The notes below the pieces were generated by a model. The model made no database searches, was not told where the DNA came from, and was given only the letters and a program-made list of their open reading frames with translations. Below, in pieces: positions 8,796 to 17,437 of a stretch of 45,366 nucleotides of DNA. A program made the translations under genes and the position numbers. Within the stretch, counting starts at the first letter, position 1. Every line of letters begins with the position of its first letter. The stretch comes from an uncultured Acidobacteriota bacterium (GTDB lineage Bacteria > Acidobacteriota > Terriglobia > Bryobacterales > Bryobacteraceae): NCBI GenBank assembly GCA_902825945.1, contig CADECY010000042.1:1-45366 (forward strand), in the 5' to 3' direction.

Positions 8796-9953
8796 TCACG
8801 CCTTGAGGAAGATCTTGCGCTTGTACATCCAATACAGGACGAGCCACTCGGCCGCCAGCACCGATGCGGCCGTGAACGCCGGTGCGAACGGACCTGTATA
8901 GGCAGCAAGCGGCTTGCTGAAGATGCCCACAATGGCGGAAATCCGGAACAGGCTCTTGCCCAGGTAGATCGCGATGGCATTGGCACCGATCACCGAGAAG
9001 AAGAACGCCGGCTTGCGATAACCGTGCACGTCAACCAGCCAGTAGCAACCGAGGAACAACAGGCAGGACCATCCCGTGGCGACCAGGGCATAGGATGACG
9101 TCCACAGTTTCATGATCACGGGAATGACGAAGCCCGCCGCCCAGCCAGCTGCGACACATCCGATTCCGGTGGCCGCCATCAGGCGCATCTTGGCGCCAGC
9201 CGTGCGCGAGCTCATCAGCAGCTTACCGATCAGGATTCCCACAACCGTCGTGGCCGCCGGCGGTATCGTCGTCAGGATGGTGCCCCATCCTCCCGGCTCG
9301 GCGCGTCCCAACACGGCGAGGTCGACCCAAGTGACGACATTCTTCAGCGGCTCGTAGCTTCCGGCGGCGATGCCGGGAGCGGGAACAAAGGCCAAGGCCG
9401 CGGCATGGACCGCCAATATGCCAACTGCCGCCCCCGCTAGAGCACGGCTGGGCCAACTGACGATGAGAAAGCCAATCAGGTATGCCACGGCGATCGGCTG
9501 CAGCGCGCTGCTCAGCTCGATCAGCGTGGGTTGGTTCACACTCACCGACGTGCGCAGCGAGCCCAACAGGAAAAGAATCACGGCGCGGCGCAACGCATCG
9601 CGGAACATCGGCCCGTCGCTCCGCGTTTGCGAGCGTCTTGCGTGGGAGTACGGAAGCGAAATTCCAACCGCCAGCATGAACGACGGCCAGATCAAATCCC
9701 AGTAGCGGAGACCTACCCACTCCGTATGTTGGAGTTGTCCGGTGAGCGCGTTCACCACCGAGTTATCTCCCAGAACACGCAGAAGACCCGCAACCAGTGG
9801 AGTCCCTCCGATGATCCACAACATCGTGAATCCGCGGAACACATCGAGCGATTCAACGCGCGCCGGGTTGTTTTCCAACTGACGCGGCCGCGTCTCCATC
9901 GGTTCGGTGCCGGCCGCAGCTCTCGGTGATGGCGCCATTCCTGCTCTCGACAT
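8796..9953 (-). CDS. Multi-pass membrane acyltransferase, HGSNAT/NagX (DUF5009) type
   Basis: The protein has 385 aa from the ATG at 9953, chosen because AGGGGAG lies six bases upstream. After a polar N terminus of about 30 residues comes RVESLDVFRGFTM, the signature opening of this family, then HTEWVGLRYWDLIWPSFML (His76 and Asp86), again typical. About ten hydrophobic segments follow. Relatives include human heparan-alpha-glucosaminide N-acetyltransferase and bacterial NagX, which acetylate amino-sugar glycans using acetyl-CoA across the membrane; the exact substrate here is inferred, not seen. The gene lies 96 bases downstream of a FAD oxidoreductase and a sialidase-like gene on the same strand, a context that fits amino-sugar processing. 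Confidence 0.9.
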   Translation of the reverse strand: MSRAGMAPSPRAAAGTEPMETRPRQLENNPARVESLDVFRGFTMLWIIGGTPLVAGLLRVLGDNSVVNALTGQLQHTEWVGLRYWDLIWPSFMLAVGISLPYSHARRSQTRSDGPMFRDALRRAVILFLLGSLRTSVSVNQPTLIELSSALQPIAVAYLIGFLIVSWPSRALAGAAVGILAVHAAALAFVPAPGIAAGSYEPLKNVVTWVDLAVLGRAEPGGWGTILTTIPPAATTVVGILIGKLLMSSRTAGAKMRLMAATGIGCVAAGWAAGFVIPVIMKLWTSSYALVATGWSCLLFLGCYWLVDVHGYRKPAFFFSVIGANAIAIYLGKSLFRISAIVGIFSKPLAAYTGPFAPAFTAASVLAAEWLVLYWMYKRKIFLKA

Positions 9954-10049
9954 GGTGCACTCCCCTTTCGGAACCTCGACCGGCTGCCGGTCCCGCCAAA
10001 TAGCGCCGGTAGTGGCCATCATAGTGCAGATGGAAGGCCGGCATTCGCC

Positions 10050-11540
10050 TTATGGGCGGCGCGCCGGACGGAAGCGTTTCGCGGAGAAGAATCGCTCCGG
10101 ATAGTAGTCGGGACCATCGAGTCCGAGGATCGCCTTGACCACGTGATGCGCGCCGTTGAACGAGACGCCTGACCCGGAGCCCGCCATTCCCCCGATCATG
10201 TACAGCCGCTTTTCGTCCATCAATCCGACAATGGGAAATTCGTCCGGTGTGTAACTGACCGTTCCACTCCATTCGTTGCTCACCCGAATGCCCGACACCG
10301 AAAACTGACGCTTCAGCTCCGTCAACAGGAAGCGCGTGATGAAGCGGCTCGGCTGATTGTTGCCTGCTTCGTGATCGGGAACGCGTGTGGCGTCGGACCC
10401 GAAAATGACGCCGCGTTCGTCGCGGCCAAAGAAGGCGCGGTCGCCGCTGATGCCGATCCCCGGCTGCATCGTTCCACCGTCGGATTCGCCCCAAGCCGCC
10501 TGGGTTTGCATCGGGCGAATGATGTCGTGGAACTCGGGAAACAACCACGGTGTCTGCGATTCGGTGGCATTGATGACGTATCGCGCATGCACTACGCCGC
10601 GATCGGTATGCACGGCGTAGGATTCGCCCAGGTCTTCCACCCGGCGAACCGGCGTGCGAGTGAACAACTCGACCCGCCGCGACCGCAGCGCGATGCGCAT
10701 GAGGCTCCAGCACCATTTGGCGGGATGCCAACACGCCGCGCCGATGGAGAATCCGGATGGACCCGATGTCCGCATTCCGGATTTCTCGAAGCTCTCCTCT
10801 TTCGTGATCTTCATCCAGTCAGTGAACCCCGTTTCGCGCGCCATGCGCGTGGATGCGTCCAGGCGCTCGAGCGCGTCCGGATTGGCCGCCTGGACCCAGC
10901 CCTTGCGAACGTAGCCGCACTCGATCCCCTCACGATCAATTGTCTCGGCGATCATCTCGGCGTTGGCGTAAGCGGACTTCGCGTATGCTGCCGCGTACTC
11001 ATGCGCCAAGCCATCGCGCTGCGCCGCCGAGAGGTCGGATCGGGTGCGGTCGAGATGCGCAAGAACGGTGTGATGCACATAGTAGTAGTAACGGCCCATC
11101 ACGACGAGTCCTTCGTTGCGGCCAGCCGACCCGCTCGCGACACCGTTCATCTCGAGTACCAGCATCTGTCCGGCAGCCGCGTTCTTCGCCCAATGATAAG
11201 CCGCGGCCGAACCCGCCATTCCGGCACCGATGACGACCACCTCCACCTGCTCGGGCAGACATGCGGATGGGCGGGTGTCGAACGGATGGTTCTCGAACGG
11301 ATCCTTGTCGCGCAGCCAGATCGGGGTCCGGGACACCGGACTGGCGAAACTGGCCCAGGCGTTCGTCGCCGGGATCTGCCGCCACATGAGGTCCAGCGCC
11401 CAGCGCATGAACGAGATCAGGCGTGCCAGCGGATTCCGGCCAGGAAAGAACGATGCCATGAAGGTGCGTGCGGCACGGATATCGTGGCGGCGAAGACCGA
11501 GTACCAGTTCGAGCACGGTGCGCAACCGGACGAGCAACAT
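10050..11540 (-). CDS. FAD-dependent oxidoreductase (DAO family)
   Basis: The protein has 496 aa. A Rossmann FAD-binding motif is at 103-116 (VIGAGMAGSAAAYH), with the ribose-binding acid at the end of MLVLE (Glu130). The C-terminal part carries the second flavin-contact segment (YMIGGMAGSGSGVSFNGAHH), typical of D-amino-acid oxidase/glycine-oxidase-like enzymes that oxidise C-N bonds. About 98 residues precede the Rossmann strand, with a segment (MRWALDLMWRQ) that could be amphipathic; this extension is longer than usual and a later start cannot be excluded. The ATG lies four bases after the stop of the sialidase-like gene, so the two are almost certainly cotranscribed. Substrate unknown; an amino-sugar-derived or amino-acid substrate is a guess from context. 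Confidence 0.9.
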   Translation of the reverse strand: MLLVRLRTVLELVLGLRRHDIRAARTFMASFFPGRNPLARLISFMRWALDLMWRQIPATNAWASFASPVSRTPIWLRDKDPFENHPFDTRPSACLPEQVEVVVIGAGMAGSAAAYHWAKNAAAGQMLVLEMNGVASGSAGRNEGLVVMGRYYYYVHHTVLAHLDRTRSDLSAAQRDGLAHEYAAAYAKSAYANAEMIAETIDREGIECGYVRKGWVQAANPDALERLDASTRMARETGFTDWMKITKEESFEKSGMRTSGPSGFSIGAACWHPAKWCWSLMRIALRSRRVELFTRTPVRRVEDLGESYAVHTDRGVVHARYVINATESQTPWLFPEFHDIIRPMQTQAAWGESDGGTMQPGIGISGDRAFFGRDERGVIFGSDATRVPDHEAGNNQPSRFITRFLLTELKRQFSVSGIRVSNEWSGTVSYTPDEFPIVGLMDEKRLYMIGGMAGSGSGVSFNGAHHVVKAILGLDGPDYYPERFFSAKRFRPARRP

Positions 11541-11544
11541 GAAG

Positions 11545-13167
11545 CTATTGTTGCGGAGGCGTGACCGTGACGATCAGGCGGGGATTCGTGGGATCCGTCA
11601 GGCGAGTGCGGTCGTAGGCGGGAACCCAGCCGAGCATCGTGATGATCTGGTGCACGGGCCCATGGAGGTTCTTGTCGAGCCGGCCGACCGGTCCGCGAAG
11701 GTAGCGCCCGACGTCTCGCGAGTGAACGAAGAATCGATCTTCGTGAAAGCGGGCCTCGATCTCGAATTCCTGATGCTGGTCTCCGTTGGGAACGCGCAGC
11801 ACCAGTTTCGGTCCGGGCGCGGGCGTGGGTTCCTCACCGTAGAACCATGACAGCGGCAACACGCGCAACCGGCCGCCGGCGACATCGCCCGGCCGGCGAT
11901 TCACAATAGATCGCTGGAAGTAGAGGAAGACCGTGTCATCGATGTACGAGAGTGTCGCGTAGTCCACTCCACCGTAATCCAGCGGCAGGACCCCAACATA
12001 GTCGAGCCCGCGAGCCATTTGCGGTGCGGGGTCGGGTTCGACGCGGCCGGCCGGCGGAAGCACGGCGGCATCGACCGTGCGGAAGTGCTGCCAAGTTTTG
12101 CCATCGTCTTTGCTGATAGCCGACGACAGGCGGCCCCGCCGGTAACCGGCCCGGATCTCGTCACCGGACACCTGATTCCAAACCGCCAGAATATCGCCCG
12201 TTTTCGGAATGCGCGATACGGTGGGTGGCGAATACGAGCTCGCAAGCGGCGTGGGTTGCGGAAGGTCGAAGCGCTGCCCCGCGGTGAAGCGCGTCACGGT
12301 GCCGTTGGGCCTCGATTGTTCGGAGGGTCCGCTATGCGAAGTGTAGATGCGCCCGAGCGTGGTGCGGCAGAACATCAACAGATGCGCGCTCGCGGTTTCG
12401 ATGATGCTCGGCTCATCGCACGGCCACATGCCGCCGTAGCCCTCTTTGTGCCACACCATGATGCCGCCTTCGCTGCGCTGCCACGTTCTGCCCTCGTCAT
12501 CCGAAAAGTAGGCGAATGCGATGTCGGGTTCCGGCCAGTGGGCGTGCCCCTCGATGGGCACCAACTTGCCGTTCAGGGTGCCCCAAGACCGGCTAGCGTC
12601 GTACAGGCCCAGGTGACCGGCGCCATCCGTGAACCGGACCGGCAGCACCAACCGGCCGCCGCGCATCTGGATCATCGTCTTCGGATACGGCCAGCCCGCC
12701 TCGCGAGCCACGGTGATCTTGCCGCGGCGCTCCCAGCTCTTGCCTTCATCGTTCGAGGCGTAGAAGAAGAGATCGCCTTGCGCGACGGCGGCCGAGGAGG
12801 CAGGCTTCTCGGGAACCGGGCCGCCGATCCGGCCGGAATGCAGCGCAATCACATAATCCACGGGCGCCGAAAGCTTTTCCGCGGCGGACCACGTGTTGCC
12901 GTTGTCGCGCGAGTAGGTGACCTTGCCCGAACCGATCATCATCAAGCGGCCATCTCGGGTCTTGGTTACGGAGGGGAAGGGCACTGGCGCGGCGAGTTCG
13001 AAGCCCACCCGCAAAGGGCGTGTTCCAACGGAGGGCGGCTCCGATACGCGCTTTTCAATGATGTCGGCCGCCGAGGGAGCCTGCGCCAACGCCTGCCATG
13101 AGAACAGCGCCGTCAGCGCGGCCACTGCGGACAGAGAAGTATACATCATAGGCATGATACTATTCAT
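11545..13167 (-). CDS. Secreted sialidase-like protein with four Asp boxes (BNR repeats)
   Basis: The protein has 540 aa from the ATG at 13167. Signal peptide: MMYTSLSAVAALTALFSWQA, ending at ALAQA. Four Asp boxes of the SxDxGxTW type are visible (SRDNGNTW, SNDEGKSW, SDDEGRTW, SKDDGKTW), the hallmark of the six-bladed sialidase propeller. This fold covers exo-alpha-sialidases and many related glycan-active or binding proteins. I cannot confirm the full Arg triad, so the activity is uncertain. The open frame continues 66 codons upstream, but that part lacks a leader and runs into the divergent gene; starts at 13167, 13155 or 13149 are all possible and none has a clear Shine-Dalgarno. First gene of an operon with the FAD oxidoreductase and the NagX-like acyltransferase. 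Confidence 0.9.
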   Translation of the reverse strand: MNSIMPMMYTSLSAVAALTALFSWQALAQAPSAADIIEKRVSEPPSVGTRPLRVGFELAAPVPFPSVTKTRDGRLMMIGSGKVTYSRDNGNTWSAAEKLSAPVDYVIALHSGRIGGPVPEKPASSAAVAQGDLFFYASNDEGKSWERRGKITVAREAGWPYPKTMIQMRGGRLVLPVRFTDGAGHLGLYDASRSWGTLNGKLVPIEGHAHWPEPDIAFAYFSDDEGRTWQRSEGGIMVWHKEGYGGMWPCDEPSIIETASAHLLMFCRTTLGRIYTSHSGPSEQSRPNGTVTRFTAGQRFDLPQPTPLASSYSPPTVSRIPKTGDILAVWNQVSGDEIRAGYRRGRLSSAISKDDGKTWQHFRTVDAAVLPPAGRVEPDPAPQMARGLDYVGVLPLDYGGVDYATLSYIDDTVFLYFQRSIVNRRPGDVAGGRLRVLPLSWFYGEEPTPAPGPKLVLRVPNGDQHQEFEIEARFHEDRFFVHSRDVGRYLRGPVGRLDKNLHGPVHQIITMLGWVPAYDRTRLTDPTNPRLIVTVTPPQQ

Positions 13168-14542
13168 CCGAATGCCGAGGCTAACTTTGTTCGCGCTGTT
13201 ATTCCTCATCGTTTTCCCCTCACCGGCGCAAACGCTGGCCACGCGTGATCGCCCCACGTATTCGCGGATCAAGGCCCACCTCGACCGGATTCCCTCCATC
13301 GACACGCACGAGCATATCCAGCCCTTCTCCGAGATTCCCGGGCGAATCCGAACCGAGCGCGGCATCGGCGTGAACCTGTTCTCCGTTTGGAAGAACAGCT
13401 ACTACGCCGGGGTCCACAAACTGACGCCTTGGATCGATGGCCAGACGTTCGACTCATGGTGGAACGCGGCGCAAGGCGACTTCGAAAACGCCAAGGCAAC
13501 CAGCTTCTACCGTTATCAGCTTTCCGCGTTTCGTGATCTCTACGGAGTCGACTTCGAAACGATCACCGCCGCGCAGGCCCGCGAACTCGACCGGCGGATT
13601 TTCGAAAACTACAAGAGTGCAGCATGGATCCGCCACGTGGTCACCGAGAAGGCCAATGTGGAATTGATGCTGTTCGACCCGCGCATCCGCTTCGACTTCG
13701 AGCCGCCTTACGATTTTGCCGTTCTGGCACTGCGCGTGAACCCGTTGCTGCTCGCCTTCCATCCCGATGAGACGCCCGATCCTTTGCACAGCCCCTATGT
13801 GTTCGCGCGGAGCCGGGGCCTGCGGATGGGTAGCCTCGACGATTACCTCGCCGTGCTCGACCGGCTGTTCCAGGAGGCTTCGCGCACGGGCATCGTGTGT
13901 TTGAAATACTCGGGCGCCTATCGCAGGACTCTCCACTTCGATCGGGTGGGGTCAGCCGAGGCCGCGGCAGTGTTCGGAAGGCCCCGGCAGGAACTCAGCG
14001 CCCACCAGATCAAGGCGTTCGAGGATTTCGTTTTTTGGAAGCTGTGCGAACTCGCCGCCAAGCACGATCTTCCGTTCCAGGTCCACACTGGGCACGGGCG
14101 GCTCCAGGGTTCGAATCCGATGTTGCTGCTCGACGTGATCGAGGCAAACCCGAAGACCAAGTTCGTGCTCTTCCATGGTGGGTTTCCGTGGGTGGGCGAG
14201 ACGGGCGCGATCGCGATGCGGAACATCCGCAACGTGTGGATCGACTCCGTGTGGTTGCCGACAATCAGCTACACGATGGGCAAGCGCGCACTGCACGAGT
14301 GGCTCGAATTGCTTCCATCCGACAAGATCCTGTGGGGTGGAGACGCGGCGCTGGTGGAGGGATTGTACGGGGCGGCCATCTACATGCGTGAGTGTCTGGC
14401 GGAGGTGCTCGCGGAGAAGGTGGAGGATGGCCAGTTGCGCGAGCAGGATGCGCTTCGGATCGGCCGGCAGATTCTGCGGGAAAACGCGCTCAGCCTGTTC
14501 CCCGGCATGCGCAAGAAGCTGTGGAAGAGCGCCACCCGCTGA
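13154..14542 (+). CDS. Secreted amidohydrolase (Amidohydro_2, metal-dependent TIM barrel)
   Basis: The protein has 462 aa from the ATG at 13154 (456 aa from 13172). Signal peptide: MPRLTLFALLFLIVFPSPAQ. Metal-site elements in order: HxH in SIDTHEHIQPF, a Lys strand (GIVCLKYSGAYR), His in PFQVHTGHGRL, His in FVLFHGGFPW, and the catalytic Asp in ILWGGDAALVEG. The protein ends in the family-typical ILRENALSLFPG. Relatives include uronate isomerases and various amidohydrolases and decarboxylases; the substrate is unknown. The starts of this gene and of the divergent sialidase-like gene lie within about 20 bases, so its promoter must sit inside the neighbouring gene's 5' end. The glycosidase-like gene follows on the same strand. 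Confidence 0.9.
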   Translation: MILFIRMPRLTLFALLFLIVFPSPAQTLATRDRPTYSRIKAHLDRIPSIDTHEHIQPFSEIPGRIRTERGIGVNLFSVWKNSYYAGVHKLTPWIDGQTFDSWWNAAQGDFENAKATSFYRYQLSAFRDLYGVDFETITAAQARELDRRIFENYKSAAWIRHVVTEKANVELMLFDPRIRFDFEPPYDFAVLALRVNPLLLAFHPDETPDPLHSPYVFARSRGLRMGSLDDYLAVLDRLFQEASRTGIVCLKYSGAYRRTLHFDRVGSAEAAAVFGRPRQELSAHQIKAFEDFVFWKLCELAAKHDLPFQVHTGHGRLQGSNPMLLLDVIEANPKTKFVLFHGGFPWVGETGAIAMRNIRNVWIDSVWLPTISYTMGKRALHEWLELLPSDKILWGGDAALVEGLYGAAIYMRECLAEVLAEKVEDGQLREQDALRIGRQILRENALSLFPGMRKKLWKSATR

Positions 14543-14712
14543 TGGAAAGCTCCCTGGCGATGAAACACGCCCGCAATGACCAGATCTCGCAACTCGATGG
14601 TGCCTGGATACCGGTCGCGATGAGTGCCGCTCCTACGTGGTTCGGCACATCGATCTGGTCTGCCCGCGGCTGCCTCCTCTCCTGCCTCGCGGGCGTGATA
14701 CGTTATCGGCTA

Positions 14713-16257
14713 ATGCAATACACGAGACTTTTTCTCTTCCTGGCAGGCTCCGGCCTGCTGGCCCAGGAGGCGATCCGGATCGGATCGCGCCGGGAACTCC
14801 TCGTCGATGATTACCTGATCGAGCGATTCGGCGGCAAAGCCGAACTGCGCCTGCACCAACCCGAACGGCGCGACATCGTGCTGGTAACCGACAAGCCGTG
14901 GGAAGGCAACGCGTGCGCCTATCGCACCATTTTTCGCGATGGCGCCAAGATCCGGATGTACTATACGGGCAACCACTACGACCTCGCGGTGAAAGGCATG
15001 AAGGCGCATCCGCCCGTGATCTGTTACGCCGAGAGCACCGACGGAATCAAGTGGACCAAGCCTGATTTGGGGCTGGTGCCCTATCGAGGATCGGCGAAGA
15101 ACAACATCGTGTTGGCCGTAGACACCGTCAAGCCGCCGGGAATCGACCGCATGGGCGTCGACCACTTCGCCGTGTTCAAGGACAACAATCCGGGCCGCCG
15201 CGCGGGCGAAGAGTACAAGATGCTCGTTCTCGCCAAGCGCGCTCTCTATGCGATGGGATCGTCCGATGGCTTCAAGTGGAAGTTGCTCTCCGATCAGCCG
15301 GTGCTCACGAAAGCCTACTTCGACTCGAAGAATCTCGCGTTCTGGGATGAAGAGGCCAAGACGTATCGGGCCTACTTTCGCGATTTCCGCAATACGGTGA
15401 CGGGCGTGGGGCGGTCGCAGCAGCCCAAGCAGGATGAGGGCTACCGCTATGTGCGCGACATCATGACCGCCACGTCCAGCGATTTCATTCACTGGAGTGA
15501 ACCGCGGTGGCTGCGCTATCCGGGATCGCCAGACGAGGAGTTGTACACCAATCAGATCCAACCGTATCCACGCGCGCCCCACCTGTTGATCGGCTTCCCG
15601 AAGCGGTATCAGGATCGAGGCTGGTCGGAGGCGATGCGTCTGCTGCCAGGGCTCGAGCATCGCGAGGCACGGTCGGCCGTGGCGCCCCGGTATGGGACAG
15701 CCGTGACCGACGCACTGTTCATGTCGAGCCGCGACGGCCTGAATTTCAAGCGGTGGGGAGAGGCGTTCATCCGGCCGGGCCCGCTATCGAACAACTGGGT
15801 GTACGGCGATAACGATCCGGCGTGGGGCGTGATCGAGACGCCCTCGCATATCGAGACCGGTCCGCCGGAGTTGTCCGTGTACGCGGTGGAGAATTACTGG
15901 CGCGGCAATGCGATGCAGTTGCGGCGGTTCGCGCTTCGCATCGACGGATTCGTTTCGGTGCAGGCACCATTGGCGGGCGGAGAGTTCGTAACGAAGCCAG
16001 TCATCTTCGATGGTGCGGCACTCGAAATCAACTTTTCGACGTCGGCGGCAGGGAGCATCCGGTGGGAGTTGCAGGACGTAGCCGGGAATCCGTTGCCCGG
16101 GTTTTCGCTCGCGGAGAACCCGGAGATTTTCGGCGACGCGATCGACTACACGGTCCCTCTGCGGGCGGGGACGGATCTGGGAAAGTTCTCGGGGAAGCCG
16201 GTGCGGTTGCGATTCACGCTGCGCGACGCCGATCTTTACGCGTTCCGGTTCAAGTGA
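14713..16257 (+). CDS. Secreted five-bladed-propeller glycosidase-like protein (GH43/GH32-type fold)
   Basis: The protein has 514 aa from the ATG at 14713. The leader MQYTRLFLFLAGSGLLAQ ends at about 18, followed by RRELLVDDYLIERFGG, an opening shared by many exported planctomycete and acidobacterial proteins of this type. Repeating blocks such as ICYAESTDGIKWTKPDLGL, MTATSSDFIHWSEPRWLRY and FMSSRDGLNFKRWGEAF mark propeller blades of the glycosyl hydrolase 32/43/62 superfamily. A C-terminal beta-sandwich follows (about 400-514). The catalytic residues cannot be assigned with confidence. An in-frame ATG at 14542 overlaps the stop of the amidohydrolase gene (TGATG), which would give 57 extra residues and hide the signal, so 14713 is preferred. 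The stop is only nine bases from that of the convergent gene. Confidence 0.88.
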   Translation: MQYTRLFLFLAGSGLLAQEAIRIGSRRELLVDDYLIERFGGKAELRLHQPERRDIVLVTDKPWEGNACAYRTIFRDGAKIRMYYTGNHYDLAVKGMKAHPPVICYAESTDGIKWTKPDLGLVPYRGSAKNNIVLAVDTVKPPGIDRMGVDHFAVFKDNNPGRRAGEEYKMLVLAKRALYAMGSSDGFKWKLLSDQPVLTKAYFDSKNLAFWDEEAKTYRAYFRDFRNTVTGVGRSQQPKQDEGYRYVRDIMTATSSDFIHWSEPRWLRYPGSPDEELYTNQIQPYPRAPHLLIGFPKRYQDRGWSEAMRLLPGLEHREARSAVAPRYGTAVTDALFMSSRDGLNFKRWGEAFIRPGPLSNNWVYGDNDPAWGVIETPSHIETGPPELSVYAVENYWRGNAMQLRRFALRIDGFVSVQAPLAGGEFVTKPVIFDGAALEINFSTSAAGSIRWELQDVAGNPLPGFSLAENPEIFGDAIDYTVPLRAGTDLGKFSGKPVRLRFTLRDADLYAFRFK

Positions 16258-16266
16258 GGCGCCCGG

Positions 16267-17430
16267 CTACGGATCGAGCCGGAACGTGATGGCTTCGATC
16301 CGCTGATCGCGGCGTCCATAGTAGTCGTCACCGCCGGTGTGATAGACGCAGAAGATCCGGCCATCGGGCAGTTGAATGCTGCGCGGGTAGTAGCCGGTGC
16401 GAGGCCGCCCCTCGAGATAGGCCCAGGTCTTGCCCTCGTCGCGGGTCCAGGCGATGCCGTCCGTGGCCAAGTGAAGCACCACACCTTCCCGCGTCGCGAG
16501 CAGTTACGGATGGCCGCTGTGGGGAATCCACAGTTTGCGCACCGGCTCGGCCCGCCATGACTTCCCCTTTTTGCGAATGACGGTCTGATAGCGGGACTTG
16601 GCTGCGTCCACTCGAATCACGGCCAGCAGATCACCGTTGGCCAGTTCGGCGACATCCAATTCTTCCGACGGGCGCACGCTCTTGTCGTCCCACAACAGCA
16701 GCGGATCGGACCAAGTCTTGCCGCGGTCATCAGAGAACCAGACGGCAGGTTCGAGCAGCTTGGCCCAATCGTCGCGCGTGACCAGACCGGGTTGTTGGCG
16801 GAGGACGGCTCCGGTCACCACGATGCGGCCGTCACGCAGGAACCGCATCCGCTTCGGAAGCGAACTCCACTTCTTTGGATCGAAGAAGACGGCTGGCTCG
16901 CTCCAGCTCTTCGACCCGTCAGCCGACCTCTGCCAGTAGCCCGTCTGCGGCACGTCGTAGAAGGGAAGGTATTGTCCCCAGACGCCGCGGTAGATGACGC
17001 CTTCCTTGTCGGCCTCTTCTGGCTCGCAGGTCCAACCGTTCATGGGTGTCGAGACGTGCTCGGTGCTGACCTGTTCCCAACTCGCCAGATTGTCGTTCGA
17101 CACGAGATGGATTGCCTCCATATCGAGGCCCGTCATGTCGTAGTTCACATATTCGGGCTTGCCTTGCGGGGGCCAGGAGAGACGGTGACGGACCTCCTTC
17201 GACGCGCGGTAGCGGCCGTTCGCCGGGCCCGTCGCCTGATGGAACGAGACCATCGGCTTTCCGCCCGGCATGAGCCAACAGCCCACCCAACTGGTGTAGC
17301 CAGGAGTCTCTGGCGAATGGTAGATCGTCTTGACCGTGAGATCGGATACTCCCATTCGCGGCGCTGTTTGCGCAAGGCAAGGCAGCGGGACGAGCAAGAG
17401 GACGATGGCGGGAAGCCGGGGAGATGGCAT
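16267..17430 (-). pseudogene. Sialidase-like (Asp-box) protein gene interrupted by an in-frame TAA
   Basis: The frame begins with a signal peptide (LPAIVLLLVPLPCLAQT) and reads 308 codons to a TAA at 16506-16504. Directly after it, in the same frame, 78 more codons continue the same protein type (LLATREGVVLHLATDG, then an Asp box TRDEGKTW, PRSIQLPDGRIFCVYHTGG) to a stop at 16267. The full product would be about 387 aa. An Asp box is also present before the break (SDDRGKTWSD). A single G-to-T change (GAA to TAA) would explain it; sequencing error is the other explanation. It is the last gene of the operon with two paralogous proteins and lies seven bases after the preceding stop. If real, the protein lacks the last propeller blade and is probably inactive. 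Confidence 0.8.
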
Positions 17431-17437
17431 GTTCGAG

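Noticed and set aside
13137..13149. GTATAC near the divergent starts as a GntR operator
   Set aside because: It lies within the signal-peptide coding part of the sialidase-like gene and is only six bases; probably chance.
14542..14712. Alternative start of the glycosidase-like gene overlapping the amidohydrolase stop
   Set aside because: It would place 57 polar residues before a clear signal peptide; kept only as a possibility.
14710..15660. 316-codon minus-strand frame
   Set aside because: It is antisense to the glycosidase-like gene and has no leader or family motif.
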